Shown here: one piece after another, positions 1 to 8,671 of the stretch
Layout of the letters: each line of letters opens with the position of its first letter
How positions within the stretch are numbered: the stretch's first letter is position 1
Assembly (NCBI RefSeq): GCF_010731595.1
Contig: NZ_AP022582.1
Coordinates: forward strand, 2,790,001 to 2,854,000
Direction of reading: 5' to 3'
Length of the DNA: 64,000 nt
From: Mycobacterium seoulense
GTDB lineage: Bacteria > Actinomycetota > Actinomycetes > Mycobacteriales > Mycobacteriaceae
Notes under the pieces: model-generated
What the model saw: the letters and a program-made list of their open reading frames with translations, nothing else
What the model was told of the DNA's origin: nothing
The model's database searches: none
Position numbers and translations under genes: made by a program

Positions 1-29
1 AGGTGCCGCAGATGATCAAGGAGAAACCC

Positions 30-944
30 ATGCCAGTTGACAGTGCCGCGCCCATCGAAATCCGCGGCTTGACAAAGAACTTCGGTGCGGTCCGTGCGCT
101 GGACGGTCTCGACCTCACCGTGCGCGAAGGTGAAGTGCACGGCTTCCTCGGCCCCAACGGCGCGGGGAAGTCGACGACCATCCGCATCCTGCTGGGCCTG
201 GTCAAGTCGGACGGCGGCAGCGTGCGGTTATTGGGCGGCGACCCGTGGACCGACGCGGTGGAATTACACCGCCAGATCGCCTACGTGCCAGGAGATGTCA
301 CACTATGGCCGACGCTGACCGGCGGCGAGACCATCGACATGTTGGCCCGCATGCGCGGTGGCATCGACCTACGGCGTCGCGCCGAGCTGATCGAGCGCTT
401 CGACCTCGACCCGCACAAAAAGGCGCGGACCTACTCCAAGGGCAACCGGCAGAAAGTCTCCCTGATCTCCGCCTTCTCGTCGCAGGCCCGCCTACTGCTC
501 TTAGACGAGCCCAGTAGCGGCCTGGACCCGTTGATGGAGAACGTCTTTCAGCAGTGTGTCGCCGAGGCGCGCGACCGGGGGGCGACGGTCTTGTTGTCCA
601 GTCACATCCTGGCCGAGACCGAAGCGCTGTGCGAAAGGGTGACCATCATAAGGGCCGGCAAGACCGTCGAGAGCGGTTCGCTGAGCTCGATGCGGCATCT
701 CAGCCGCACCTCGATCAAGGCCGAAATGACCGGCGACCCCGGCGATCTCACCCGGATCAAGGGCGTGGAGGACGTCAGCGTGGAGGGCAACACCGTGCGC
801 GCCCAGGTCGACGGCGAAAGCCTCGGGGAACTGATCCGGGCCCTCGGCGACGCCGGCGTGCGCAGCCTCGTCAGCCAGCCCCCGACGCTCGAGGAACTCT
901 TCCTCCGCCACTACGACACGACGGAGAAGGTGTCGGCATCATGA
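30..944 (+). CDS. ABC transporter ATP-binding protein (Rv1218c-like)
   Basis: This is the ATPase subunit of an ABC exporter that energises drug or lipid efflux through the adjacent membrane subunit. The 304-aa product shows Walker [10 protein letters not shown] at residues 41-49, a divergent signature (YSKGNRQKV in place of LSGGQ) and Walker [15 protein letters not shown] chose the ATG at 30 because AAGGAG lies 6 nt upstream (18-23). The in-frame GTG at 3 and ATG at 12 have no such site, though they cannot be excluded this close to the window edge. Its stop overlaps the next start (ATGA at 941-944), so the two are translationally coupled. The arrangement matches the tetronasin-like exporter Rv1218c-Rv1217c. 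The substrate is unknown. Confidence 0.9.
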   Translation: MPVDSAAPIEIRGLTKNFGAVRALDGLDLTVREGEVHGFLGPNGAGKSTTIRILLGLVKSDGGSVRLLGGDPWTDAVELHRQIAYVPGDVTLWPTLTGGETIDMLARMRGGIDLRRRAELIERFDLDPHKKARTYSKGNRQKVSLISAFSSQARLLLLDEPSSGLDPLMENVFQQCVAEARDRGATVLLSSHILAETEALCERVTIIRAGKTVESGSLSSMRHLSRTSIKAEMTGDPGDLTRIKGVEDVSVEGNTVRAQVDGESLGELIRALGDAGVRSLVSQPPTLEELFLRHYDTTEKVSAS

Positions 945-2584
945 GCACCGCAACCTTGGACCGGTCACACCGCCCGGCCCATCCCGCGCCGCCCCGCCGG
1001 CCGAACTTCGCGGGAACGCTCGCGATGTTGCGGCTCTACCTGCGCCGCGACCGGATCTCGTTGCCGCTGTGGGTGTTACTGCTGTCGGTGCCGCTGGCAA
1101 CGGTGTACGTCGGCAGCATCGAAAAGGTCTACCCCACGCAGGCCGCCCGCGCCGGGTTCGCCGCCTCCATCATGGCGAGCCCCGCGCAGCGCGCGCTCTA
1201 CGGGCAGGTCTACAACGACAGCCTTGGGGCCGTTGGCATTTGGAAAGCCGGGATGTTCCACTTGCTGATATCGGTCGCCGTCATCCTGACCGTCATCCGC
1301 CACACCCGCGCTGACGAGGAGGCCGGGCGGACCGAACTCCTGGATTCGACGGCGGTCGGTCGCTACGCCAGCCTCAGCGCCGCGCTGCTGTTGTCCTTCG
1401 GTGCCAGCATCGCTACCGGCGTGATCGGTGCGGCGGGACTGCTCACCACCGACGTCGCCCCGGGCGGGTCGCTCGCCTTCGGCGCCGCGCTCGCCTGCTC
1501 CGGCCTGGTGTTCACCGCCGTCGCCGCGGTGACCGCGCAGTTGTCGCCGAGCGCACGATCCGCCCGCGGTGCCGCATTCGCGGTCCTGGCGGCCGCGTTC
1601 ACGCTGCGCGCCCTCGGTGACGCCGGTTCCGGCGCGCTGTCGTGGCTCTCGCCGCTGGGGTGGTCGCTGCAAGTCCGGCCCTACGCGGGTGACCACTGGG
1701 CGGTCCTGGCGCTGCATCTGGCGACGACCGTCGCGCTCACCGCGGTGGCGTATCGGCTGCTCGCCGGCCGCGACGTCGGCGCCGGGCTCTTCGCCGAACG
1801 CCCCGGTCCGGGCTCCGCCGCGCCGGCGCTGGGCCACGTGTTCGGGCTGGCGTGGCGGTTGGATCGCGGCGCCCTCCTGCTGTGGACGGTGGGGCTCTGC
1901 CTCTATGGCGTTCTGATGGGCAGCGTGGTGCACGGCATCGGCGACGAGCTCGGCAACAGCAACGCCGCGCGCGACATCGTCGTCCGGATGGGCGGCACCA
2001 GCGCTTTGGCGGAAGCGTTCATCGCCGTCGCGTTCACCATGCTGGGCATGGCGGCTGCCGCCTTCGCCGTCTCGCTGACACTGCGGTTACACCAGGAGGA
2101 AACGGGCCAGCGGGCCGAAACGACCCTGGCCGGCGCGGTCTCGAGAACCCGTTGGCTGGCAAGCCACCTGCTGGCGGCGCTGCTCGGATCCGCGGCGGCG
2201 ATGCTGGTCAGCGGCCTGGCCGGCGGACTCGTGTACGGCGCCGCCGCCGGCGACGTCGGCGGCAAGGTGGCCGTCGTGGTGGGAAGCGCGGCCGTTCAGC
2301 TGCCCGCCGTCTGGCTGCTGTCCGCGGTGACGGTCGCGTTGTTCGGTCTCGCACCGCGGTTCACGCCGGTGGCCTGGGGCGTGCTGGTCGGCTTCATCGC
2401 CTTGTACCTGATCGGTTCGCTGGCCGGGTTCCCGCAGTGGGTGCTCGACCTAGAACCGTTCGCGCACATTCCCCGGGTGGGCGCGAGTTTCACCGGTGTG
2501 CCGTTGGTTTGGTTGTTGGCCATTGACACCGGACTGATTACGCTCGGTGTCATGGCTTTCCGACGCCGCGATCTGCGCAGCTAG
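941..2584 (+). CDS. ABC exporter membrane subunit (Rv1217c-like)
   Basis: This 547-aa polytopic membrane protein is the permease partner of the preceding ATPase. It has a proline/histidine-rich cytosolic N-terminus, then many Leu/Ala/Val/Gly-rich hydrophobic segments, giving roughly a dozen predicted helices in two halves separated near residues 280-300. It starts at the ATG inside the overlap of the upstream stop. Size and context match the tetronasin/anthracycline-type exporter permeases of actinobacteria. It ends with a basic tail just before the next gene's GTG, 7 nt downstream, so all three genes are probably one operon. Substrate specificity cannot be read from the sequence. Confidence 0.88.
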   Translation: MSTATLDRSHRPAHPAPPRRPNFAGTLAMLRLYLRRDRISLPLWVLLLSVPLATVYVGSIEKVYPTQAARAGFAASIMASPAQRALYGQVYNDSLGAVGIWKAGMFHLLISVAVILTVIRHTRADEEAGRTELLDSTAVGRYASLSAALLLSFGASIATGVIGAAGLLTTDVAPGGSLAFGAALACSGLVFTAVAAVTAQLSPSARSARGAAFAVLAAAFTLRALGDAGSGALSWLSPLGWSLQVRPYAGDHWAVLALHLATTVALTAVAYRLLAGRDVGAGLFAERPGPGSAAPALGHVFGLAWRLDRGALLLWTVGLCLYGVLMGSVVHGIGDELGNSNAARDIVVRMGGTSALAEAFIAVAFTMLGMAAAAFAVSLTLRLHQEETGQRAETTLAGAVSRTRWLASHLLAALLGSAAAMLVSGLAGGLVYGAAAGDVGGKVAVVVGSAAVQLPAVWLLSAVTVALFGLAPRFTPVAWGVLVGFIALYLIGSLAGFPQWVLDLEPFAHIPRVGASFTGVPLVWLLAIDTGLITLGVMAFRRRDLRS

Positions 2585-2591
2585 GAGCGTT

Positions 2592-3266
2592 GTGAAAACC
2601 GGTATTCGCGTGGCGGCGACATCTGTCTGGGGGATCCTCTCTTTCGGTGTGATCCTCTTCTTACCGGCCGGCACGTTCCATTATTGGCAGGCATGGGTTT
2701 TCATCGCCGTGTTTATGGCCGCGACGCTCGTCCCGGTGATCTACCTGGCGCGCAACAACCCGGCCGCCCTGCAGCGGCGCATGAACGCCGGCCCGCGGGC
2801 CGAACCCCGGCCCGCGCAGAAATTCATCATCACTGGCTCATTTCTGACCCTGTTCGCAACGATGGTGGTCAGCGCGCTCGACCACCGGTTCGGCTGGTCG
2901 CCGGTGCCGGCGTGGCTGTCCGTGGTCGGCGACGTCCTGATGGCGACGGGGCTCGGGGTCGCCATGCTGGTGATCATCCAAAACGGTTATGCCGCAGCCA
3001 CCATCACCGTGGAGTCGGGCCAGACGCTGGTGTCCGACGGTCTCTATCGGTTCGTGCGCCACCCCATGTACGTCGGCAACGTGATCATGATGGTCGGCAT
3101 GCCCTTGGCGCTCGGCTCCTACTGGGGGTTGCTGTTCGTCATTCCCGGTAGCCTCATGCTCGCACTGCGCATCCTAGACGAGGAGCAGCTGCTCACCCAG
3201 GAGCTGGCCGGATACCGGGAATATCGGCAACGGGTGCGCTATCGGCTGGTGCCCTACATCTGGTGA
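2592..3266 (+). CDS. Isoprenylcysteine carboxyl methyltransferase-like membrane protein (Rv1216c-like)
   Basis: The 224-aa membrane protein has about five hydrophobic helices and the C-terminal signature of the ICMT/NnrU-type methyltransferase family: GLYRFVRHPMYVGN, followed by a hydrophobic stretch and an acidic-EEQLL segment, then YREYRQRVRYRLVP. In this family the RHPxY region binds S-adenosylmethionine at the membrane. The GTG start at 2592 is preceded by GGAG at 2584-2587 and directly follows the ABC permease. The methyl acceptor in mycobacteria is unknown, as bacteria lack prenylated CAAX proteins. The GTGA at 3263-3266 overlaps the broken hydrolase that follows. Confidence 0.85.
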   Translation: MKTGIRVAATSVWGILSFGVILFLPAGTFHYWQAWVFIAVFMAATLVPVIYLARNNPAALQRRMNAGPRAEPRPAQKFIITGSFLTLFATMVVSALDHRFGWSPVPAWLSVVGDVLMATGLGVAMLVIIQNGYAAATITVESGQTLVSDGLYRFVRHPMYVGNVIMMVGMPLALGSYWGLLFVIPGSLMLALRILDEEQLLTQELAGYREYRQRVRYRLVPYIW

Positions 3267-3520
3267 CGCCGCGGCGGCCCCGCGCGCTTCGGTGTGCGGC
3301 GAGCCGGCTGCGCGGCGTCGCCAAGCCCCCCGTCACGGTGACCGATCCGCCGGCCGGCCTGCACATCGAACGCGACGTGGGTGTGCCGACCCGTGACGGA
3401 ACAGTCCTGCGGCTCAACGTTTTCCGGGAGGCTTAAGGTGCTGGTCCGCCCGGTCATTCTGAGCATCCACCCCTACGGCAAGGATGCTCTGCCGTGGTTG
3501 CGCCCCAGATACCCGCTCAC
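3263..3520 (+). pseudogene. CocE/NonD-type hydrolase remnant (Rv1215c-like), frameshifted and truncated
   Basis: A GTG overlapping the previous stop opens a frame whose last residues (IERDVGVPTRDGTVLRLNVFR) read like the start of an S15/CocE alpha/beta hydrolase. It stops at TAA near 3434. In the next frame the text resumes with RPVILSIHPYGKDALP, the conserved strand that follows in this family. A frameshift around 3430-3445 therefore interrupts the gene. Only some 80 codons remain before glgC is reached on the other strand, against over 500 in intact family members, so most of the gene has been deleted, including the catalytic serine region. The sequence after about 3490 is not recognisably hydrolase. 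The exact 3' limit is uncertain. Confidence 0.75.
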
Positions 3521-3576
3521 CGGTCAGCTCCCCAGCGCCTACGCCGGGTTCCCGGCGCCAGCGGGGAGCCCCCCGG

Positions 3577-4791
3577 CTAGATCCAGACGCCCTTGCCCAC
3601 CGCGACCACGCCGCCGGCACTGATGGCGAAGCGCTCCCGGTCCTTCTCCAAGTCCACGCCGACCATCTCGCCGGGGCCCACGACGACGTTCTTGTCCAAG
3701 ATGGCGTGGCGCACCACCGCGCCCCGACCGACCCGGGCGCCCGGCATGATGACGCTGCCCTCGACGATCGCGCCGTCGTCGACGACGACGTTGGACGACA
3801 GCACCGAGTTGCGCACCGAGGCCGCCGAGATGATGCTGCCGGCGCCCACGACCGACTCCTGGGCCGAGCCGCCGTTGACGAACTTGGCCGGTGCCAGGTT
3901 CTCCGACTCGCCGCGAATCGGCCAGCGCTTGTTGTAGAGGTTGAACACCGGGTGCACCGAGACCAGGTCCATGTGTGCGTCATAGAACGCGTCCAGCGTC
4001 CCCACGTCACGCCAGTAGCCCCGGTCGCGATCGGTGGCGCCCGGTACCTCGTTGTCCTTGAAGTCGTAGACCGCGGCCATACCGTCGCCCACCAGGCGCG
4101 GGATGATGTCACCGCCCATGTCGTGGTCGGAGTGGTCGTCGTCGGCGTCGGCACGTATCGCGTCGATGAGCACCTTCGTGGTGAAGATGTAGTTGCCCAT
4201 CGACACGAACGTCGCCTCGGGGTCATCCGGGGTGCCCGGCGGATCGAGCGGCTTCTCGACGAAATCGCGGATGCGGCCCGAGTCGTCGGCGTCGATGCAC
4301 CCGAACGCGGTGGCCTCGCTGCGTGGCACCCGGATGCCGGCCACCGTCGCGCCGGCCCCGCTCTCGATGTGGAACTGGACCATCTGCTCGGGGTCCATCC
4401 GATACACGTGGTCGGCGCCGAAAACGACTATGTAGTCGGGGTCTTCGTCGTAGATCAGGTTGAGCGACTGATAGATCGCGTCGGCGGAGCCGGTGTACCA
4501 GCGCGGGCCCAGCCGCTGCTGCGCCGGCACCGGGGTGATGTACTCGCCGGCCAGGCCGGACAACCGCCAGTTCTGCGAAATGTGACGGTCGAGTGAATGC
4601 GACTTGTACTGAGTGAGAACGCAGATCCGCAAATAGCGCGCATTGACGAGGTTGGACAGCACGAAGTCGATCAGTCGGTAGGCGCCGCCGAAGGGAACCG
4701 CGGGCTTGGCCCGGTCCGCGGTCAGCGGATACAGCCGCTTGCCCTCACCGCCGGCCAGGACAATGCCCAGCACGTGTGGCGCTTCCCTCAT
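3577..4791 (-). CDS. glgC: Glucose-1-phosphate adenylyltransferase (ADP-glucose pyrophosphorylase)
   Basis: GlgC makes ADP-glucose from glucose-1-phosphate and ATP, the donor for glycogen and for maltose-1-phosphate synthesis. The 404-aa protein starts with the nucleotidyltransferase signature [28 protein letters not shown] (residues about 9-36). It continues with the sugar-binding region ([21 protein letters not shown]) and ends in a left-handed beta-helix of hexapeptide repeats with the usual [10 protein letters not shown] pattern. Length is typical. It is divergent from glgA across a repeat-bearing 215-bp gap, so the two glycogen genes may share control there. Confidence 0.97.
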   Translation of the reverse strand: MREAPHVLGIVLAGGEGKRLYPLTADRAKPAVPFGGAYRLIDFVLSNLVNARYLRICVLTQYKSHSLDRHISQNWRLSGLAGEYITPVPAQQRLGPRWYTGSADAIYQSLNLIYDEDPDYIVVFGADHVYRMDPEQMVQFHIESGAGATVAGIRVPRSEATAFGCIDADDSGRIRDFVEKPLDPPGTPDDPEATFVSMGNYIFTTKVLIDAIRADADDDHSDHDMGGDIIPRLVGDGMAAVYDFKDNEVPGATDRDRGYWRDVGTLDAFYDAHMDLVSVHPVFNLYNKRWPIRGESENLAPAKFVNGGSAQESVVGAGSIISAASVRNSVLSSNVVVDDGAIVEGSVIMPGARVGRGAVVRHAILDKNVVVGPGEMVGVDLEKDRERFAISAGGVVAVGKGVWI

Positions 4792-4904
4792 GGTTCAAAC
4801 CTATCGGCCGTCGGGAAACGCTGCCAGGGGGACGGCGCTATTGGCGGTGTTCTGTGCGGCTGTCCGTCAATGAATTTGGTTCCGCAGCCGGGTCACCGAT
4901 CGCC

Positions 4905-4990
4905 CGGCCCGACTCGCGGGCCTCGTCGTCGGCACCCAAGCTCGATGGTTCGACTCCTCCTCGGCCCGACTCGCGGGCCTCGTCGTCGGC
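4905..4990. repeat. Tandem repeat, 29-bp identical block at 57-bp period, in the glgC-glgA gap
   Basis: A 29-bp block beginning CGGCCCGACTCGCGG and ending CGTCGTCGGC occurs at 4905-4933 and again, identically, at 4962-4990. The 57-bp period makes this 1.5 copies of a tandem unit. It lies between the divergent glgC and glgA starts, ending 16 nt before the glgA ATG, so it replaces most of the likely glgA promoter and leader. The same 57-bp period, with related GC-rich text, recurs near tag (6570-6703). It looks like a mycobacterial interspersed-repeat/VNTR-type locus. Confidence 0.8.
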
Positions 4991-5006
4991 GAACTACCGT
5001 GCGGGT

Positions 5007-6170
5007 ATGCGGGTGGCGATGATGACGCGGGAGTACCCACCAGAGGTCTACGGGGGAGCCGGTGTACATGTCACGGAACTGGTCGCCCAACTGCGCCGAC
5101 TGTGCGCGGTCGACGTGCACTGCATGGGCGCCCCGCGCCCGAACGCCTTCGTGCACCAGCCCGATCCGCGCTTGCGCGGAGCCAACGCGGCGTTGTCGAC
5201 GTTGTCCGCGGACCTGATCATGGCCAACGCCGCGTCGGCGGCCGACGTCGTGCATTCGCACACCTGGTACACCGGCATGGCCGGGCATCTGGCCGCGCTG
5301 CTCTACGACATCCCCCATGTGCTGACCGCCCACTCGCTCGAGCCGCTGCGGCCGTGGAAGGCCGAGCAGCTCGGCGGCGGCTACCGCGTGTCGACGTGGG
5401 TGGAGCACACCGCGGTGCAGGCCGCGCACGCCGTCATCGCGGTCAGCGCCGCGATGCGCGAAGACATCCTGCGGGTCTACCCCGCCCTCGATCCCAGCCT
5501 GGTGCACGTCATCCGCAACGGGGTCGACACCGACGTCTGGCATCCGGCCGGCGCGATGCAAACCGGGTCGGTGCTGGCCGAACTCGGCGTCGACCCGCAC
5601 CGGCCCATCGTGGCGTTCGTCGGCCGGATCACCCGGCAGAAGGGCGTCGCCCACCTGGTGGCGGCGGCGCACCGGTTCGACCCCGCGGTGCAGGTGGTGC
5701 TGTGCGCCGGCGCCCCCGACACCCCGGAGATTGCCGACGAGATGAAGTCCGCGGTGGCGCGGCTGGCCGACAGCCGGCAGGGCGTGTTTTGGATCAGGGA
5801 GATGCTGCCTATCGGCGAGCTGCGCGAAATATTATCCGCGGCAACGGTTTTCGTGTGCCCCTCGGTGTATGAGCCGCTGGGCATCGTGAACCTCGAGGCG
5901 ATGGCGTGCGCGACGGCCGTGGTGGCATCCGACGTCGGGGGGATACCCGAGGTGGTCGTCAACGGGGTGACCGGTTCGCTGGTGCATTACGACGCCGACG
6001 ACCAGGCCGGATACCGGGCCAGGCTGGCCGAAGCGGTCAACGATCTCGTCGCCGAGCCCGAGAAGGCGAAGCGCTACGGCGAGGCGGGTCGCCAGCGCTG
6101 CGTCGAGGAATTCTCCTGGGCCCGCGTCGCCGAGCAGACCCTGGACATCTACCGGAAGGTGTGTGCGTAG
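5007..6170 (+). CDS. glgA: GT4-type glycogen/maltose-1-phosphate synthase (GlgA/GlgM, Rv1212c-like)
   Basis: This 387-aa GT-B retaining glycosyltransferase matches mycobacterial GlgA, now known as GlgM, which transfers glucose from ADP-glucose to form alpha-maltose-1-phosphate or extend glucan. The N-terminus MRVAMMTREYPPEVYGGAGVHV holds the glycine-rich donor loop. The C-terminal Rossmann half has FVGRITRQKG and the family's acidic motif in EPLGIVNLEAMAC. I start at the ATG 5007 that begins the conserved domain; the in-frame upstream sequence is repeat DNA. A stem-loop with T-tract follows the stop. Divergence from glgC fits a joint role in alpha-glucan supply. Confidence 0.93.
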   Translation: MRVAMMTREYPPEVYGGAGVHVTELVAQLRRLCAVDVHCMGAPRPNAFVHQPDPRLRGANAALSTLSADLIMANAASAADVVHSHTWYTGMAGHLAALLYDIPHVLTAHSLEPLRPWKAEQLGGGYRVSTWVEHTAVQAAHAVIAVSAAMREDILRVYPALDPSLVHVIRNGVDTDVWHPAGAMQTGSVLAELGVDPHRPIVAFVGRITRQKGVAHLVAAAHRFDPAVQVVLCAGAPDTPEIADEMKSAVARLADSRQGVFWIREMLPIGELREILSAATVFVCPSVYEPLGIVNLEAMACATAVVASDVGGIPEVVVNGVTGSLVHYDADDQAGYRARLAEAVNDLVAEPEKAKRYGEAGRQRCVEEFSWARVAEQTLDIYRKVCA

Positions 6171-6175
6171 CGCCT

Positions 6176-6202
6176 CCGGCGGTCGGTCCGCCGGCAGGTT
6201 TT
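6176..6202 (+). terminator. Intrinsic-type terminator after glgA
   Basis: The arms CCGGCGG (6176-6182) and CCGCCGG (6188-6194) form a perfect 7-bp stem with a 5-nt loop, followed by CAGG and TTTT (6199-6202). It begins 6 nt after the glgA stop and touches the stop of the convergent DUF3117 gene. The U-tract is short, as is usual in mycobacteria. Confidence 0.6.
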
Positions 6203-6374
6203 AGCTAGAGCTCGTGACACCCTTGAGTTCGTCACCGAGTGCGGCAGCTTCGTCGGGCGTCAGCTCAACGACTAGTCGACCGCCTCCCTCAAGTGGTACC
6301 CGCATCACGATGCCGCGCCCCTCCTTGGTTGCTTCCAGAGGACCGTCGCCGGTCCGGGGCTTCATCGCCGCCAT
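6201..6374 (-). CDS. DUF3117 small conserved protein (Rv1211-like)
   Basis: A 57-aa protein conserved across actinobacteria, with the recognisable N-terminus MAAMKPRTGDGPLEATKEGR and the C-terminal VVELTPDEAAALGDELKGV. No enzymatic motif is visible and the family function is unknown. The start is the ATG at 6374, which has GGAGGGAG upstream at a spacing of about 6 nt. Longer in-frame extensions lack family similarity. It converges on glgA across the terminator. Confidence 0.88.
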   Translation of the reverse strand: MAAMKPRTGDGPLEATKEGRGIVMRVPLEGGGRLVVELTPDEAAALGDELKGVTSSS

Positions 6375-6569
6375 CGAGTGCTCCCTCCAGGTTCGAGCTG
6401 GCCCGCATTTGCGGACCTGGTCGGCGCCGAGCATGCCCCGCCAGCGATTTTCCAGCCATACCCGACATCGAACTGCCAAATCACCCCCCCATTGTTCCCT
6501 ATCCAGGTCGCGAGTTGTACAAAGACCCGGTTCTCCGGGTTTAGCGGGCCGACGAACCCCGAATACCCC

Positions 6570-6703
6570 GCCCGCGTCGTCACCGGGCGCGACCTGATTG
6601 CCCGCTTCCTCAGCGGGCCGCTCGCGGCCCGCGTCGTCACCGGGCGCGACCTGATTGCCCGCTTCCTCAGCGGGCCGCTCGCGGCCCGCGTCGTCACCGG
6701 GCG
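6570..6703. repeat. 57-bp tandem repeat (2.35 copies) beside tag
   Basis: A 57-bp unit starting GCCCGCGTCGTCACCGGGCG is present at 6570-6626 and 6627-6683, apparently identical, with a partial third copy at 6684-6703. Each unit contains a small palindrome (GCCCGCT, TCCTC, AGCGGGC). The partial copy overlaps the last 10 bp of tag. The remaining part of the 6375-6693 gap shows no gene, and on the minus strand would carry the DUF3117 promoter. The array is of the MIRU/VNTR type and would be expected to vary in copy number between strains. Confidence 0.9.
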
Positions 6704-7272
6704 GAAGGCACCCAACAACCGAGGATATGGTCGTCGACCATGCCGGTCGCCTGCATCAGCGCATAGGCGGTGGTTGGGCCGACGAAGCGGAAACCGCGCC
6801 GCTTGAGCTCGCGCGCCATGGCCTTCGATTCGGCACTGGCCGACGGAATTTCGGACCCGTCGGCAGGCCGGGGACGCGGTTCCGGCGCAAACGACCACAA
6901 CAGCTTCGACAGGTCCGCCGCACTTCCCAGCTCGGCCGCGGCGCGCGCGTTGGCGATGGTCGCCTCGATCTTGGCGCGATTGCGCACGATCCCGGCGTCC
7001 GCCATCAACCGCTGCACGTCGGCATCGGTATAGCCGGCGACCCGCTCGAAGTCGAACTCGTCGAAGGCGCGCCGGAAGTTCTCCCGTTTGCGCAGGATGA
7101 TCAGCCACGACAGCCCGCTCTGGAAGGCCTCCAGGCTCATCCGCTCGAACAGCGCCACCCCGTCGTGTACCGGGCGGCCCCACTCCTGGTCGTGGTAGTC
7201 GCGGTACAACTCGAAGTCGGCCCCGGGCCGAATGGCCGCCCACCCACACCGAACCAGTCCGTCGTCGCTCAC
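6694..7272 (-). CDS. tag: DNA-3-methyladenine glycosylase I
   Basis: Tag excises 3-methyladenine from alkylated DNA, starting base-excision repair. The 192-aa protein carries all four zinc ligands of the family: Cys9 (RCGW), His27 (DYHDQEWG), His182 and Cys186 (DDHILGCW). The His/Cys spacing of four matches E. coli Tag. The helical core LFERMSLEAFQSGLSWLIIL precedes it. The 3' end overlaps a partial copy of the 57-bp repeat, so the last two or three codons and stop lie in repeat DNA. Upstream (2-nt gap) is the DivIVA-like gene, suggesting co-transcription with gpgS. Confidence 0.95.
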   Translation of the reverse strand: MSDDGLVRCGWAAIRPGADFELYRDYHDQEWGRPVHDGVALFERMSLEAFQSGLSWLIILRKRENFRRAFDEFDFERVAGYTDADVQRLMADAGIVRNRAKIEATIANARAAAELGSAADLSKLLWSFAPEPRPRPADGSEIPSASAESKAMARELKRRGFRFVGPTTAYALMQATGMVDDHILGCWVPSAR

Positions 7273-7274
7273 AT

Positions 7275-7622
7275 CTAGTCCTGACGATCCTCGCCGTCCT
7301 CGGGTTCCACGGCTCGGGGCTCCTCCGCGGCGGTCGCGGACGCGTGGACCGCGGCCAGCTGGCCGCGCAGCGCCTCGAGCTCGCGGGCCAGCCGGTCCAG
7401 CACCCAGTCCACCTCGCTGGTCTTGTAGCCGCGCAGCACCTGGGTGAACTTGACGGCATCGACGTCCGCGCCGGTCACACCGTAGGCGGGCAACACCGTC
7501 GCGGTGGTCCCCCGCGGCAGGGGCGGCAGCTGCTCACCCCGGCCGAACAACAGACTCGCCGCGCCGAACAGCACGATCGCCACCAGCACCAGCACCACCA
7601 GGTAGAGCAACACCAACGCCAC
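7275..7622 (-). CDS. DivIVA-domain small membrane protein (Rv1209-like)
   Basis: The 115-aa protein has one N-terminal transmembrane helix (LVLLYLVVLVLVAIVLFGAAS, residues about 3-24). A short linker is followed by the DivIVA-type segment VDAVKFTQVLRGYKTSEVDWVLDRLARELEAL, predicted coiled coil, and an acidic tail. This DivIVA motif marks proteins recruited to curved or polar membrane; the actual partner is unknown. The start is GTG at 7622. It sits between tag and gpgS on the same strand, in the same order as in M. tuberculosis. Confidence 0.85.
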   Translation of the reverse strand: MALVLLYLVVLVLVAIVLFGAASLLFGRGEQLPPLPRGTTATVLPAYGVTGADVDAVKFTQVLRGYKTSEVDWVLDRLARELEALRGQLAAVHASATAAEEPRAVEPEDGEDRQD

Positions 7623-7672
7623 GTCGTCGATACTGCCCTATGCGGCCGACACCGCGATGAAGCAGCGTGGCC

Positions 7673-8671
7673 TCAGCGCGGCCGCAGGATTTTCATGGGC
7701 GGGCGGTCCGCCAGCGACACCGGCGACGTGTGCTGGGCGTAGCCCTGCCCGTCTTCGCCGTCGGGCCCGACGGCGAAGAACTGCGTCAGCCCGACCCCGG
7801 AGTCCGAAACTCCGCAGCGCGAGAGCAGGGTCGCGATGACCTGGCGGCTCATCGCCCCGAGCTCGGCGAGTGGCCGGTTGCGGTGCGCCCGCACGCCCAG
7901 GTTGACCTGGGCGATCGCGTCGGCGCCCAGCCGGTCGAAGGTGTCCAGCAGCAGGCCGATCTCCACGCCGTAGCCGGGCGCGAACGGCACCGACGTCAGC
8001 AGTTCACGGGTGGCCGCGTACTCCCCGCCAAGGGGCTGCAGGATGCCGCCCAGCTCCGGGCGCAGCGCCGCGAGCAGCGGCCGGGCCACCAGCTCGGTGA
8101 CCCGCCCGCCCCCGGTGGCGCCCGCGGCGCCGCCCACGTCGCCAACCTTCAGCGGCCGCCGGTAGAAGCTCTTGACCAGGTGAATGCCGTCGCCCGTGAG
8201 CAGCGGGCCGACCAGCCACGGCACGAACATCGGGTGCGGGTTGATCAGGTCGGAGTCGACGAAGACGACAATGTCGCCGCTGGTGGCCGCCAGCGAGCGC
8301 CACAGCGCCTCCCCTTTGCCGGGCCGGATCGGCACCTCGGGCAGGGCCTGCTCGCGGCTGACGACGCGGGCGCCGGCCGCGACGGCGCGGATCTCGGTGT
8401 CGTCGGTCGAGCCGGAGTCCAGCACGATCAGCTCGTCGACAAGGCCGTCAACCAGCGGGGAGATGCTGTCGACCACCGATTCGATGGTCTCTTCCTCGTC
8501 GAGCGCAGGCAGCACCACCGAGATGGTTCGCCCCGCCTTCGCGGCCTCGAGTTCGGCGACGGTCCAGCTCGGACGGTTCCAGCTGCGATCGGACAACCAT
8601 GTGTCACCGGGCCGGGCGGCCAGCACCGCGTCGGTCGTGCGGTCGCCGGCGAACAGGTCAGACGCCGTCAT
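7673..8671 (-). CDS. gpgS: Glucosyl-3-phosphoglycerate synthase
   Basis: GpgS transfers glucose from a nucleotide sugar to 3-phosphoglycerate, the first step of methylglucose lipopolysaccharide synthesis. The 332-aa GT81 enzyme has the GT-A nucleotide site (ISVVLPALDEEETIESVV near residue 50), the DxD metal motif within VFVDSDLINPHP, and the acceptor region GYGVEIGLLLDT. The ATG at 8671 overlaps the folP2 stop (ATGA at 8668-8671), so translation is coupled. Length and sequence agree closely with Rv1208 as I remember it. It acts in the cytosol. Confidence 0.95.
   Translation of the reverse strand: MTASDLFAGDRTTDAVLAARPGDTWLSDRSWNRPSWTVAELEAAKAGRTISVVLPALDEEETIESVVDSISPLVDGLVDELIVLDSGSTDDTEIRAVAAGARVVSREQALPEVPIRPGKGEALWRSLAATSGDIVVFVDSDLINPHPMFVPWLVGPLLTGDGIHLVKSFYRRPLKVGDVGGAAGATGGGRVTELVARPLLAALRPELGGILQPLGGEYAATRELLTSVPFAPGYGVEIGLLLDTFDRLGADAIAQVNLGVRAHRNRPLAELGAMSRQVIATLLSRCGVSDSGVGLTQFFAVGPDGEDGQGYAQHTSPVSLADRPPMKILRPR

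Noticed and set aside
6570..6703. Possible CRISPR array
   Set aside because: The units are contiguous 57-bp copies without unique spacers, and no cas gene is present, so it is a tandem repeat.
6362..7459. Minus-strand frame containing a 19-residue repeat (PVTTRAASGPLRKRAI)
   Set aside because: The repeat is only the 57-bp array read in frame, and most of the frame overlaps tag and its neighbour in another phase. No start site or family supports it.
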